Source: Pseudomonas sp. Fl4BN1 (lineage in GTDB: Bacteria; Pseudomonadota; Gammaproteobacteria; Pseudomonadales; Pseudomonadaceae). Taken from it: a stretch of 64,000 nucleotides of DNA. Positions within the stretch are counted from its first letter, which is position 1, and each line of letters begins with the position of its first letter. The stretch covers positions 1 to 64,000 of the forward strand of contig NZ_JAAARM010000026.1 in assembly GCF_009908285.1 (NCBI RefSeq), written 5' to 3'. The notes under the pieces were generated by a model that ran no database searches, had not been told where the DNA came from, and saw only the letters and a list, made by a program, of their open reading frames with translations. Positions 50,325-59,218 of the stretch are shown here, one piece after another. Both the position numbers and the translations under genes were made by a program.

Positions 50325-50579
50325 GCGCGAGCTCATGCCAGCGCGATAGCAAATTTCCAATCGTTCAATGCGCGGCATCGGATCGTCGCCAACGATGAAT
50401 GGGGACGTCGGCCCGTAGCGGCGGGCGGCCAGTCGGAAGCGGCCCTGCTTGAGGTCGAAGGCCAAGGTGTCGCGGTGGCCGCGGTCAAGTAGGCGTCCCT
50501 GGGCGTCGGTCAATCGCCTTGCTCTCAGGCGGGGCGACAATCTGCAGTGGAGTGTGTTTGTCGCTTGCTCCGGATCCGC
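50325..50579 (-). other. Spacer with a protein-like minus-strand open stretch
   Basis: The minus strand between 50540 and about 50335 reads without a stop and gives plausible peptide text (ARRLTDAQGRLLDRGHRDT, YGPTSPFIVGDDPMPRIERL), then runs on antisense through cobF. It could be a gene remnant cut off by cobF, or a chance open frame in high-GC DNA. No ribosome site or family is recognised. Confidence 0.25.
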
Positions 50580-51599
50580 CTAGGCAAGCTCCTCTGGCCC
50601 CCTGGACGGGGCTTGCAGAGCCCTCGCAGCGACAGGGGGCCTGGCTCGGCCGAAGCGCTCGCGATAAACCGAGGGCGGCAGGCCTACCAGGCTGCGAAAG
50701 GCCACGCGAAAGCTTTCCACCGAGCGATAACCGCAGCGCAGGGCGATGCTTTCGGTGGTTTCGCTGCCGCTTTCCAGCAACTCCCGGGCCCGGGCCAGGC
50801 GCTCATGCTGCAGCCAGGCCTTGGGCGTGGTCCCGGTGGCGTCGCTGAAGCGCCGTAGAAAAGTGCGTTCACTCATCAGTGCCTGAGCCGCCAGATCGCT
50901 CACCGCCAAGGGTTGGTGCAGGCGTTCCCGGGCCCATTGCATGACCCGCGACAGGTCGCTGCGCGGGGTGCGGCTGACCGGCGCCGGAATGAACTGTGCC
51001 TGGCCACCGGTGCGCTGGGGCGACATCACCAGGCGCCGGGCCACGCTGTTGGCCACCTGGGTGCCGAAGTCCCGGGCCACCAGGTGCAGGCAGGCATCGA
51101 TCCCCGCCGCGCTGCCGGCGGAAGTGATCAGTTGCCCTGAGTCGACATACAGCACGTCCGGGTCCACCCGGATAGTCGGGAAGCGCTCGGCCAGTTCCTC
51201 TGTGTAGCGCCAGTGCGTGGTGGCGCCCAGGCCGTTCAACAAGCCGCTGGCGGCCAGGGCGAACACCCCGGAACAGATCGACAGCAGCCGTGCGCCGCGA
51301 TGGTAGGCCTGGCGCAGGGCCTCCAGCAGTTCCTGCGGTGGCGCCTGGTCGCGGTTGCGCCAGCCGGGAATGATGATGGTGCGGGCCTGCTCCAGCAGTT
51401 CCAGGCCACCGTCGGTCAATACCTGGATGCCGCCCATGGCGCGCATCGGGCCTTGATCCACCGCGACAATGCACTGCTCGTACCAGGGGAAATCGAACTC
51501 CGGCCGGGCCAGGCCGAAGATCTCCACGGCGATGCCGAACTCAAAGGTGCAGAGGCCGTCGTAGGCCAGGATCGCAACCAAGCCTGGGTGATTGTGCAT
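50580..51599 (-). CDS. ftrA: GlxA/FtrA-type AraC regulator with DJ-1-like domain
   Basis: A 339-residue protein: an N-terminal DJ-1/PfpI-like domain (LVAILAYDGLCTFEFGIAVEIF, LLSICSGVFALAASGLLNG with the elbow Cys) and a C-terminal AraC domain with both helix-turn-helices (LAAQALMSERTFLRRFSDATG and IALRCGYRSVESFRVAFRS). A divergent rhodanese gene starts about 105 bp away, the usual ftrA layout. The effector of FtrA is unknown; targets include the rhodanese gene. Confidence 0.87.
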   Translation of the reverse strand: MHNHPGLVAILAYDGLCTFEFGIAVEIFGLARPEFDFPWYEQCIVAVDQGPMRAMGGIQVLTDGGLELLEQARTIIIPGWRNRDQAPPQELLEALRQAYHRGARLLSICSGVFALAASGLLNGLGATTHWRYTEELAERFPTIRVDPDVLYVDSGQLITSAGSAAGIDACLHLVARDFGTQVANSVARRLVMSPQRTGGQAQFIPAPVSRTPRSDLSRVMQWARERLHQPLAVSDLAAQALMSERTFLRRFSDATGTTPKAWLQHERLARARELLESGSETTESIALRCGYRSVESFRVAFRSLVGLPPSVYRERFGRARPPVAARALQAPSRGPEELA

Positions 51600-51703
51600 T
51601 TGGCGGAAAGTTACCAGTCAGTGTCCGGGTCGCCACTTTAGCGCCAGGGGGCAGGGCGGATAAAGTCCTTCCCACCCCTACCGCGAGTTTTTTGGAGACG
51701 CCT

Positions 51704-52138
51704 ATGACCAGCCTGGTCCGCAGTATTGCCGCCGCCCCATCAGCCATTGCCCTGATGCACTTTGCCAACCGGTTGAGCTTTGAAACCGATTGTTCCGACG
51801 TCTACAGCAGCCAGCAGGCCGGTGAGCTGGACTTTGTCCTGCTGGATGTACGCAGCCCCGAGGCCTTTGCCCGTGGGCATGTGCCCGGGGCACTGAATAT
51901 GCCCGGGCGCTTGCTCGACGCCGAGTGCTTGGCGGGTTATTCCCGGGGCACGTTGTTCGTGGTGTATTGCGCCGGCCCGCACTGTAACGGCGCGAACAAG
52001 GCGGCGGTGAAACTGGCGGCCCTGCAATACCCGGTGAAGGAGATGATCGGTGGCATCACCGGCTGGCTGGATGAGGGCTTTGCGCTCAGCGTCGAGGTGG
52101 CGCGCGCCGAGAGCGTGACGGTCTCCTGCGCCTGTTGA
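51704..52138 (+). CDS. Rhodanese-like protein
   Basis: A 144-residue single-domain rhodanese. Structure markers are DFVLLDVRSPEAFARGHVPGALNMPG and the active loop VVYCAGPHCNGANKAA, with the persulfide Cys at about residue 89. It probably moves sulfane sulfur or handles sulfur stress. The ATG follows TGGAGACG. It diverges from ftrA and is probably under its control. Confidence 0.88.
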   Translation: MTSLVRSIAAAPSAIALMHFANRLSFETDCSDVYSSQQAGELDFVLLDVRSPEAFARGHVPGALNMPGRLLDAECLAGYSRGTLFVVYCAGPHCNGANKAAVKLAALQYPVKEMIGGITGWLDEGFALSVEVARAESVTVSCAC

Positions 52139-52503
52139 ACGGCGTGATACCGCTCGCCGCTGCCGCAGGCGGCCATCGGCTGAGGTCGCGTTCGACACAC
52201 AGGGCCTTGTGCGTCGTTGGGATTGCTGCACGGCAATCGTCCGAACGCGGCCCAAACCTGCGGTGGCGGGGCAGGGCAGCGGTTGCAAACGTGCCCCGTT
52301 TTGCAGCTTGTGTCGGGTTTTCGGGGGTAAATGCACCCCCTCGGGGCACCGGCCCAAAACCCTGATCGCGGCTGCATATTTTCTATAAGTATTTGTCGCT
52401 TAAACACAATCTGCTTCCCGGGAGCCGCTCTAGACTGCTGGCCACTTCGATTTCCCCACAATCGAATTCTGCCAATAAAAGTCTCCGGCTCCTGGAGTTA
52501 TAA
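52139..52503. other. 365-bp gene-free promoter region of the binding-protein gene
   Basis: No gene is seen on either strand. The stretch is GC-rich near the rhodanese stop and turns AT-rich from about 52370 (GCATATTTTCTATAAGTATT), as expected for a promoter. GGGGGTAAATGCACCCCC (52323-52340) can form a small hairpin. A CTGGAG ribosome site precedes the ATG at 52504. A long leader or small RNA cannot be ruled out. Confidence 0.4.
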
Positions 52504-53283
52504 ATGAACAAGTTTGTGCTGTTCGGTGCCCTGGCACTGTCGCTGTTTTCCTTCACCGCTACGGCCGACGAGGCCAAGCCGATCCGCATCGGTATCGAAG
52601 CCGGCTACCCGCCGTTCTCGATGAAGACCCCCGACGGCAAGCTCACCGGTTTCGACGTTGACCTGGGCAACGCCCTGTGTGAGCAGATGCAAGCCAAGTG
52701 CACCTGGGTCGAGCAGGAATTCGACGGCCTGATCCCGGCGCTGAAAGTGAAGAAGATCGACGCCATCCTGTCGTCCATGACCATCACCGACGATCGCAAG
52801 AAGAACGTTGATTTCACCATCAAGTACTACCACACCCCGGCACGTTTCGTGATGAAGGCCGGCACCACCATCAAGGACCCGCTGACCGAGCTCAAGGGCA
52901 AGAAAGTCGGGGTGCTGCGCGCCAGTACCCACGACCGCTTCGCCACTGAAGTACTGGTTCCGGCCGGCATCGAGCTGGTGCGTTACGGCTCCCAGCAAGA
53001 AGCCAACCTGGACATGGTTTCCGGGCGGGTCGACGCACTGCTGGCGGACTCGGTCAACCTCGACGACGGTTTCCTGAAAACCGACGCCGGCAAGGGCTTC
53101 GCCTTCGTCGGTCCCGAGTACAACGATCCGAAGTACTTCGGTGGCGGTGCCGGTATCGCCGTGCGCAAGGGTGACAAGGCGCTGGCCGAGAAATTCAACA
53201 GCGCCATCACCGAGATCCGTGCCAACGGCAAGTACAAGCAAGTGCAGGACAAGTACTTCAACTTCGACGTCTACGGCGAGTAA
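52504..53283 (+). CDS. Basic amino acid binding protein (AotJ/HisJ-like)
   Basis: A 259-residue periplasmic family 3 protein with signal peptide MNKFVLFGALALSLFSFTATA. The core is very like AotJ/HisJ: IRIGIEAGYPPFSMKTPDG, GFDVDLGNALCEQM, CTWVEQEFDGLIPALKVKKIDAILSSM (pieces EQEFDGLIPALK, DAILSSMTITDDR), and the C-terminal FNFDVYGE. Ligand is probably arginine, ornithine or lysine. No permease or ATPase adjoins it; it is followed by a terminator and an AotO-like gene, which echoes the aot operon. Confidence 0.88.
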   Translation: MNKFVLFGALALSLFSFTATADEAKPIRIGIEAGYPPFSMKTPDGKLTGFDVDLGNALCEQMQAKCTWVEQEFDGLIPALKVKKIDAILSSMTITDDRKKNVDFTIKYYHTPARFVMKAGTTIKDPLTELKGKKVGVLRASTHDRFATEVLVPAGIELVRYGSQQEANLDMVSGRVDALLADSVNLDDGFLKTDAGKGFAFVGPEYNDPKYFGGGAGIAVRKGDKALAEKFNSAITEIRANGKYKQVQDKYFNFDVYGE

Positions 53284-53310
53284 CACGCTGGGGTAAAACC
53301 CGCTGGAGTT

Positions 53311-53349
53311 AAAAAAGGCGGCGCCGGGGACCCGGTCGCCGCCTTTTTT
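53311..53349 (+). terminator. Rho-independent terminator after the binding-protein gene
   Basis: AAAAAAGGCGGCG and CGCCGCCTTTTTT flank a short CCGGGGACCCGGT loop region, giving a strong GC stem with a T run on the plus strand, and an A run that would also serve a minus-strand transcript. It lies 28 bp after the binding-protein stop. Confidence 0.92.
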
Positions 53350-53401
53350 GTGCGCCACTGTTTTATTCTGCGCCACGCCTTTTTTGATCCCTGGAGCTGC
53401 C

Positions 53402-54514
53402 ATGCAACGCATCGACCATTCCCTGCCTTGGGGGCACCTGGGCACTTCGCGCCAGCTCAGTGTGTTTCGCTTCGGCAGTGGCAGCCGCAAGGTGTATATC
53501 CAGGCCAGCCTGCACGCCGATGAGCTGCCCGGCATGCGTACTGCCTGGGAGCTGAAGCAGCGCCTGGCCGAGCTGGAACAGCAGGGGCGTTTGCACGGCG
53601 TGATCGAACTGGTACCGGTGGCCAATCCCATCGGCCTCGACCAGCACGTGCAGGGCAGCCACCTGGGCCGCTTCGAACTGGGCAGCGGCAAGAACTTCAA
53701 CCGCGGGTTTGTCGAGCTCAGCGGCCCGGTGGGCGACCTGGTCGGCCAGCAACTGGGCAACGATGCGCCGGCCAACGTCGGCCTGATCCGCCGCACCATG
53801 GTCCAGGTGCTGGACCAACTGCCGGCACCCGCTTCGCAGTTGCAAGCCTTGCACCGCTTGCTGCTGCGTCATGCTTGTGACGCTGATATCACCCTCGACC
53901 TGCATTGCGACTTCGAGGCGGCGATCCATCTTTATGCCTTGCCTCAGCATTGGCCGCAGTGGCAGTCCCTGGCGGCGCGGTTGCAGGCCGGCGTGGCGCT
54001 GCTGTGTGAAGACTCCGGGGGCAGCTCCTTCGACGAATCCTGTTCGTCGCCCTGGCTGCGCCTGGCCCGGGACTTTCCCCAGGCGGCAATCCCCCCGGCC
54101 AACCTGGCCACCACCCTGGAGTTGGGCAGCATGGGCGATACCCAGGTGCCGCAGGCCCGGGCCAACTGCGAGGCGATCCTCGGCTTTCTGGCCGAGCAGG
54201 GGCTGATCAGTGGTGAGTGGCCGGCAGCCCCGCAGGCCTGTTGTGAAGGCATGCCGTTCGAGGGCACCGAATACCTGTTCGCCCCGCACCACGGCGTGGT
54301 CAGTTTCCTGCGCGATGCCGGCGAATGGGTGGAGCAGGGCGATGCCGTGTTCGAGGTAGTCGACCCCTTGAGTGACCGAGTCAGCACCGTGCGTGCCGGT
54401 ACCAGCGGCGTGCTCTTTGCCCTGGACCGCGGGCGCTACACCCAGCCGGGAATCTGGCTGGCCAAGGTTGCCGGGCGCGAAATGATTCGCGCTGGCAAGC
54501 TGATCAACGATTGA
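53402..54514 (+). CDS. Succinylglutamate desuccinylase/aspartoacylase family protein (AotO-like)
   Basis: A 370-residue M14-type zinc carboxypeptidase-fold protein. Zn ligands are His and Glu in YIQASLHADELPG and His in ADITLDLHCDFEA. A beta-rich C-terminal domain (EYLFAPHHGVVSFLRDAGEWVEQGDAVFEV, piece APHHGVVSFL) resembles a biotinyl/lipoyl-like barrel seen in this family. In P. aeruginosa aotO, next to aotJ, belongs to it, and its task is unclear. The ATG at 53402 is used; the terminator upstream implies a separate or read-through transcript. Confidence 0.82.
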   Translation: MQRIDHSLPWGHLGTSRQLSVFRFGSGSRKVYIQASLHADELPGMRTAWELKQRLAELEQQGRLHGVIELVPVANPIGLDQHVQGSHLGRFELGSGKNFNRGFVELSGPVGDLVGQQLGNDAPANVGLIRRTMVQVLDQLPAPASQLQALHRLLLRHACDADITLDLHCDFEAAIHLYALPQHWPQWQSLAARLQAGVALLCEDSGGSSFDESCSSPWLRLARDFPQAAIPPANLATTLELGSMGDTQVPQARANCEAILGFLAEQGLISGEWPAAPQACCEGMPFEGTEYLFAPHHGVVSFLRDAGEWVEQGDAVFEVVDPLSDRVSTVRAGTSGVLFALDRGRYTQPGIWLAKVAGREMIRAGKLIND

Positions 54515-54532
54515 GCCCAGGCCGCTTAGCCC

Positions 54533-54913
54533 ATGCCCCGACTGTCCCTGTGCATCCGCCTGCTGTTCGCCCTGTGCCTGCTGGCGGCCACCTTCAACCA
54601 CCTGCGCGCGGCCTTCGACCACGGCCTGCTCTGGGACTACGGCTACGGCGCCGATACGCTCCTGGCCAGCCGCGCCTTCTGGGGCTCGCTGACGGTGTTC
54701 GATCCCCTGGCGGCGCTGCTGTTGTGGCGGCGTCCGCGCCTGGGGCTGCTGCTGACCCTGGCGATCATCCTGCTGGACGTACTGCACAACAGTTTCTACG
54801 TCGCGGCCCACGGGCAGTGGCGGGAAACCTTCTACCTGTCCCAGGTGGGCTTTCTGCTGCTGGTGCTCCTGCTGCTACCGCTGGCCTGGCGCGGTCTGCC
54901 GGCCAGGGGCTGA
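54533..54913 (+). CDS. Small four-helix membrane protein, unknown
   Basis: A 126-residue protein with four predicted membrane helices (about 5-25, 45-65, 70-90 and 100-120). A conserved-looking FDHGLLWDYGYGAD loop follows helix 1, and DVLHNSFYVAAHG precedes helix 4. The ATG lies 18 bp after the AotO-like stop, so the two may be co-transcribed. No family recognised. Confidence 0.7.
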   Translation: MPRLSLCIRLLFALCLLAATFNHLRAAFDHGLLWDYGYGADTLLASRAFWGSLTVFDPLAALLLWRRPRLGLLLTLAIILLDVLHNSFYVAAHGQWRETFYLSQVGFLLLVLLLLPLAWRGLPARG

Positions 54914-54915
54914 GG

Positions 54916-55716
54916 TCAGCGGGCCTGGCGGTCCATGGCGTCGAACATCACCCCGAGGCTGATGGGGTCCAGGCAGTCTGGGGCCAGGGCCCGGGTTTGC
55001 TGGAAATAGCCCCGGGCCGGCGGATTCTCGATATCGTCCTTGATCGCCAGCAGGTAATAACCGTCGGCTTGAAACTGTTCCAGGCTCAGCAGTGCCGGGG
55101 TGTAGAGGTCTTTCAGCGTGGCCAGTGGCCGCTCTGGCTCGATTTTGGGCATCGCCCATTGCTTGAAACAGAACGAGTTGCGGGCCGGCAACGGGTAGTG
55201 GTCCGCGTAGGGGTCGGGCTGCTCCAGGGCCTTGAGCAGTTGCGCCCGCAGACGCAGCAGTTCGGGATCATTGAATTTGAAGCGCTGGAACGCCGTCTCG
55301 CATTCGCGCATCAGCATCACCGCAGCGGCCAGCAAACCCTGGTCGGTGGCGCTCTGGTACAGCGCGCAGGCCTGGGCGTGTTGTGCCGTGTAGTCATGGC
55401 CGGACAAGGTCTTGCGGCCTTCCTCCAGGTTGGCCAGCAGGTAAGTGGCGACGCCATGACCCGCGGCACTGGCTTGGCGCAACTTGCCCTCGTAGATCTG
55501 GACCTGCGGCATAATCTGCTGCATGGCCTGGATCGACGCCTCACGGTCCATCTGACCCTGTTGTTCCTGCTCGATCAACAGTTCAAGCCGTTGCTGGTTG
55601 TCCTCGGCCATGCGCATGGCCTGCTGGAAGGTCGCCTCGGTCTCGGCGGTCGGTGCGGCCTGTACCGGGGCGCACAGGCCCAGGCCCAGCAGCAGGGTTG
55701 AAAGGCGCAGCTTCAA
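54916..55716 (-). CDS. Exported hypothetical protein, helical, with TTG start
   Basis: A 266-residue protein with signal peptide (LKLRLSTLLLGLGLCAPVQA) and an all-helical mature part. Stretches such as GHGVATYLLANLEEGRK and ACALYQSATDQGLLAAAVMLMRECE resemble Sel1/TPR-like helical repeats. The start is a TTG preceded by an ideal GGAGG site at 8 bp. Its stop lies 2 bp from the convergent membrane gene stop. No function assigned. Confidence 0.75.
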   Translation of the reverse strand: MKLRLSTLLLGLGLCAPVQAAPTAETEATFQQAMRMAEDNQQRLELLIEQEQQGQMDREASIQAMQQIMPQVQIYEGKLRQASAAGHGVATYLLANLEEGRKTLSGHDYTAQHAQACALYQSATDQGLLAAAVMLMRECETAFQRFKFNDPELLRLRAQLLKALEQPDPYADHYPLPARNSFCFKQWAMPKIEPERPLATLKDLYTPALLSLEQFQADGYYLLAIKDDIENPPARGYFQQTRALAPDCLDPISLGVMFDAMDRQAR

Positions 55717-55860
55717 TGGCGCTTCCTCCTTGAATGGCCGCGCAGGATACGTCGCCCCAGGGCAATCGGCCAGTATGTGGGTGATGATCCTTCGAGGCGG
55801 TCGATGCTAGGCTCTGGCGATCCATTTTCCGTCTCTCCCCCCTTTGATAAGGAGCAGGAC

Positions 55861-56577
55861 ATGATCCGCTACCTGGCGCTGTTGGCGTTTTTCGCCGTGC
55901 CTTTTGTCCACGCCGACACCCCGCTGCGCGACGATCTGCCGCTGCGCTACCTGGAGCAGGCCCCCAGCGATACCCGCAACCAGCCGTTGGTGATTTTCCT
56001 GCATGGCTACGGCAGCAACGAAGCTGATCTGTTCGGCATCTGCGAGCGTTTGCCGGCGACTGACACCTGCCTCTCGGCCCGGGCCCCACAGACCCTGGAG
56101 GAGGGCAGCTACCAGTGGTTCCAGCGCAAGGGCCATGGCCCTTACGACGGCGTCACTGAAGAGTTGGCCAGCAGCGCCAGACTGATCGGCCAGTTTGTCC
56201 GGGCGGCGGTGGCCAAGTACCACACCCAGCCGGACAAAGTGGTGCTGGTGGGCTTTAGCCAGGGCGCGGTGATGGCCTATGAAGTGGGCCTGCGCCATCC
56301 GCAATCGGTACGGGGGATTGCGGCGTTGAGCGGGAAGATCCTCCCGGTGCTGGCATCGGAAGTTAAGGACAACCCGACCTTGCAGCGCCTGGGGATCTTC
56401 ATCGGCCATGGTACCGACGATCAGCGCCTGCCCTTCAGTGACGGTGAGGACGCCAGCGAGCTGCTGCAAGCGTTGTCATTGAAGCCGCAGTTCCATGCCT
56501 ACCCGGGCCTGGGCCACAGCATCAGTGTTGCGGAGATCGACGAACTGAATCACTGGCTGCAGGGGCTCAACCCCTGA
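55861..56577 (+). CDS. Exported phospholipase/carboxylesterase-type alpha/beta hydrolase
   Basis: A 238-residue hydrolase with signal peptide MIRYLALLAFFAVPFVHA. Serine nucleophile in LVGFSQGAVMAYEVG, oxyanion HGYGSNEADL, Asp in GHGTDDQRLPF and His in GLGHSISVAEID. This is the EstB/phospholipase-carboxylesterase type, but periplasmic here. The ATG follows AAGGAGCAGG. It may share the 145-bp divergent spacer with the TTG-start gene. Confidence 0.87.
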   Translation: MIRYLALLAFFAVPFVHADTPLRDDLPLRYLEQAPSDTRNQPLVIFLHGYGSNEADLFGICERLPATDTCLSARAPQTLEEGSYQWFQRKGHGPYDGVTEELASSARLIGQFVRAAVAKYHTQPDKVVLVGFSQGAVMAYEVGLRHPQSVRGIAALSGKILPVLASEVKDNPTLQRLGIFIGHGTDDQRLPFSDGEDASELLQALSLKPQFHAYPGLGHSISVAEIDELNHWLQGLNP

Positions 56578-56590
56578 GCCGACGATCCAT

Positions 56591-57169
56591 TCACTGGCCG
56601 AGGATCTGCTTCATCAGCGCCGCGTGGCCGGCCTTGTCGGCGGCGCGGGAGATCACCTGGATCACTGCCACATGAGTGCCGGAGCCGGCGATCAGGGTCG
56701 AATTCAGGGTTTGCCCGCCACCCTGGGTCGCGGTGCTGTCGATCTGGCGCACGCCGAGGCCCTTGAGGGTCATGCTTTTTTCACTCTGCTTGCTGAAATC
56801 CGGCAGGGCCGCGGCCTGTTGCGAGAGAAAGCCGCTGACCGCCTGATCGAGAAATTCCGGGTCGTTGTCCTTGACCTGCACGCCGTTGGGAATGCTGTTC
56901 TGCGCGGCGATCACCACGGTCTTGGTGCTGGCGTTGGAGTACAGGGTGCCGCTGGCGCCCTCGGTGCCGTTGGCCTCGCTGCCGGCCGACAGGGCGGAGG
57001 CGCTGAAGCCCTTGGGCAGGGTGAAGGCGAGCTTGCCGGCGAGCAGCGAGACCTGCTCCCCCGGTGTCTGCTTGGCCGTGGATTTACTGGCTGCAACGGC
57101 GTTCAGGGTGCCGAGGCCCGCCACTGCGGCGAATATCAGGACCAGGGCTGTTCTAGCGAAGGATGACAT
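56591..57169 (-). CDS. Exported hypothetical protein (DcrB-like)
   Basis: A 192-residue protein with signal peptide MSSFARTALVLIFAAVAGLGTLNAVAA. The mature part (VSLLAGKLAFTLPKGFSAS, TKTVVIAAQNSIPNGV, THVAVIQVISRAADK) is alpha/beta and resembles DcrB/Psb-like folds. Role unknown. The ATG at 57169 follows GGAGATT. It is convergent with the esterase gene, 13 bp apart. Confidence 0.72.
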   Translation of the reverse strand: MSSFARTALVLIFAAVAGLGTLNAVAASKSTAKQTPGEQVSLLAGKLAFTLPKGFSASALSAGSEANGTEGASGTLYSNASTKTVVIAAQNSIPNGVQVKDNDPEFLDQAVSGFLSQQAAALPDFSKQSEKSMTLKGLGVRQIDSTATQGGGQTLNSTLIAGSGTHVAVIQVISRAADKAGHAALMKQILGQ

Positions 57170-57263
57170 GCACAATCTCCGGGCATTGGATCAAAGGCGC
57201 GCATCATCCCACGGCCGTCACAGCCTGCTCCAGCGAGATTTTTCGTGGTGGACCAATGGCCAG

Positions 57264-57339
57264 TGGGAGCCTGTTGCAGGTGCTGGCTGGCCAGCGAAGG
57301 GGCCGTGAGAGGGTCTTCGCCGGCAAGCCGCTGCCTGCC
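57264..57339. repeat. Degenerate REP pair
   Basis: GCTGGCTGGCCAGCGAAGG and CTTCGCCGGCAAGCCG are degraded versions of the REP arms seen at 42-241 and 1461-1523, in opposed order with a GGGCCGTGAGAGGGT spacer. It lies between the DcrB-like gene and the end of the radical SAM gene. Confidence 0.65.
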
Positions 57340-57386
57340 GTCAGAGGGGCGCCAGCGCTTGAGTCGGATCTTTCTATTCTTGGCGC

Positions 57387-59189
57387 TCAGGCATCCACCG
57401 GCCAAGTGCCGCGGCGGACCATTTCCCTGACCCGGTCGGCGCCGTTGGCCCGCACCAGAAGTTCCAGCCTGGCCTTCTCGATGTCTTCGGCGCTCCATGA
57501 GTCGGTGGCCATCGTGGCCTTTTCATGGGACCAGCCATTGTCGTAGTGACGCACTACATATTGCTGCTGGTACTCCCACATCTCAGTGCCGGGAATCGGC
57601 GTCACGATGAACGGGTTGGCGTAGGCCATGCCGGCACCCATCAGCGTGACCGCGTAGTCGGTGGTTCTTTCGATCAACTCCAGGCTTTCAATGAACGGCT
57701 TGGCCCCCGGGCTGGCCGGCGGGTTGACAAAACCCAGCATGAAACCGCCGGTCACTTGAATGCCGTGCTCGGTGAACATCTCGATGATTTCAAAGGTGGC
57801 TTGCTGGATCGCGTTGAAGCGCGATTTGTTCGAATTGATCAGGCTGTCTTCGTTGGCACTCTCCACCGCCAGGTAGATGTTGTAGCAACCGTTCTCGGCA
57901 ATTGAGCGAATGAACTCGCGGGCAGTCAGGCCGCCCTTGATCGCCGCGATCACATTGCGGTACTGCGGGCTTTTCAACTCCTTGTCATCCAGCTCAGCGA
58001 GGAAGCGTTCCCCCTGGTGCAGCAGCACCAGGTTGAACAGACTCAGGCCTCCTTCCTCGACCCAGGGCAGGTTGTGTTTCTTCAGCAGGCGGCCGACCTC
58101 CATGGCGTACAGCGGATCGTGCATCAGGTGGTCGTCCTCGATCAGCACCTCGGTCACCCCCTGGCTGACCAGGTCCGCCAGGTGCAGGTCGAACCAGTCC
58201 AGGCCCAATGCACGCCAGGGGCCGTTGATCTTCGGTATGTAGCAGAAGTTACAGTTTACGTTGCAGCCGATGGTGGAGAAGATCTGCGCCCAGGCACCGT
58301 GTTTGTGTACTCGCGCGCCTGAGGAGTGATACGGCTGCAGGTAGTGGTTCATGTCCAGGAAGCTGAAGTCTGGCAAGGGCATGACTCCCAGGCGCTCTTC
58401 CAGGTCCTGGCGCGCGGGTACGATGCTCAGGTAGCTGGATTTGCGTGAAGGACGGATCAATTGTCCCTGCTGGCCGCGATAGGCCACCCCCGGAACGCCA
58501 TGGATGTCGGCACCCGGGTGGCTCAGGGCATCGAGCAACAGGGTGAAGGCTCGATCGGCTTCGTTGATCAGTACAAAGTCGAAGGCCGAATCCAGCAGGG
58601 CGTTTTGCCAATCACCGCTTGAATGTGCACCACCGGTCACCAGTACCAGGTTGGGGTCTATGGACTTGACCAGGTCGGCCAGTGCCCGGGCGTTGCCCCA
58701 TTGCACGGTGTAGTTGCACTGGATACCAACGATATCGGGTTGCGCTGTTTCAATGATCTTGCGCATCTGGTCATCGGTCAGGCCGTAGCGCACCAGATGC
58801 CCCTGGTCCACGTCCACCAGTCGTGATTCCTGTTCCCAGCCGGCGAAGGGCGCATCGATGATCTGCACGTCGTAACCGGCCCGCCTGGCGACGGTGGCGA
58901 TACGCAGTAGGCCGATGGGGGTTCCGGCGCGCTTCATCACTTCAAAGGTGTCGATGCCGATGTCGGTAAATGCGCTGCCTTGTGGCGCCGGTTCGATCAG
59001 GCGCGTGTAAGGCGGGACAAACAACAGCACGCGGGGGGCTTCGCCATGGGCGCGTCGACGTGTTGCGCTATGGCTGGTGGTCTGAGACGGGTTGCCCAGG
59101 AACTGAAGAGTCGCCCGGGTGGGGGCCACCGAAAACCTTGGGGCAGCACGATCGAGCCTCGCAGCTCCTTCGGAAGCAATCAGGTGCAT
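57387..59189 (-). CDS. B12-binding domain radical SAM protein
   Basis: A 600-residue class B-type radical SAM enzyme. The N-terminal cobalamin-binding domain (about 52-240) has PRVLLFVPPYTRLIEPAPQG, LRIATVARRAGYDVQIIDAP, QPDIVGIQCNYTVQWGNA and VLVTGGAHSSGDW. The SAM/4Fe-4S motif is STIGCNVNCNFCYIP with C309, C313 and C316. A long C-terminal part follows. Such proteins often methylate inert carbons or make unusual bonds in natural products. It is 29 bp downstream of an EamA exporter gene on the same strand. Substrate unknown. Confidence 0.85.
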   Translation of the reverse strand: MHLIASEGAARLDRAAPRFSVAPTRATLQFLGNPSQTTSHSATRRRAHGEAPRVLLFVPPYTRLIEPAPQGSAFTDIGIDTFEVMKRAGTPIGLLRIATVARRAGYDVQIIDAPFAGWEQESRLVDVDQGHLVRYGLTDDQMRKIIETAQPDIVGIQCNYTVQWGNARALADLVKSIDPNLVLVTGGAHSSGDWQNALLDSAFDFVLINEADRAFTLLLDALSHPGADIHGVPGVAYRGQQGQLIRPSRKSSYLSIVPARQDLEERLGVMPLPDFSFLDMNHYLQPYHSSGARVHKHGAWAQIFSTIGCNVNCNFCYIPKINGPWRALGLDWFDLHLADLVSQGVTEVLIEDDHLMHDPLYAMEVGRLLKKHNLPWVEEGGLSLFNLVLLHQGERFLAELDDKELKSPQYRNVIAAIKGGLTAREFIRSIAENGCYNIYLAVESANEDSLINSNKSRFNAIQQATFEIIEMFTEHGIQVTGGFMLGFVNPPASPGAKPFIESLELIERTTDYAVTLMGAGMAYANPFIVTPIPGTEMWEYQQQYVVRHYDNGWSHEKATMATDSWSAEDIEKARLELLVRANGADRVREMVRRGTWPVDA

Positions 59190-59218
59190 TTTTTTAGGTT
59201 CCTTGCAGGCAGAGAGAG

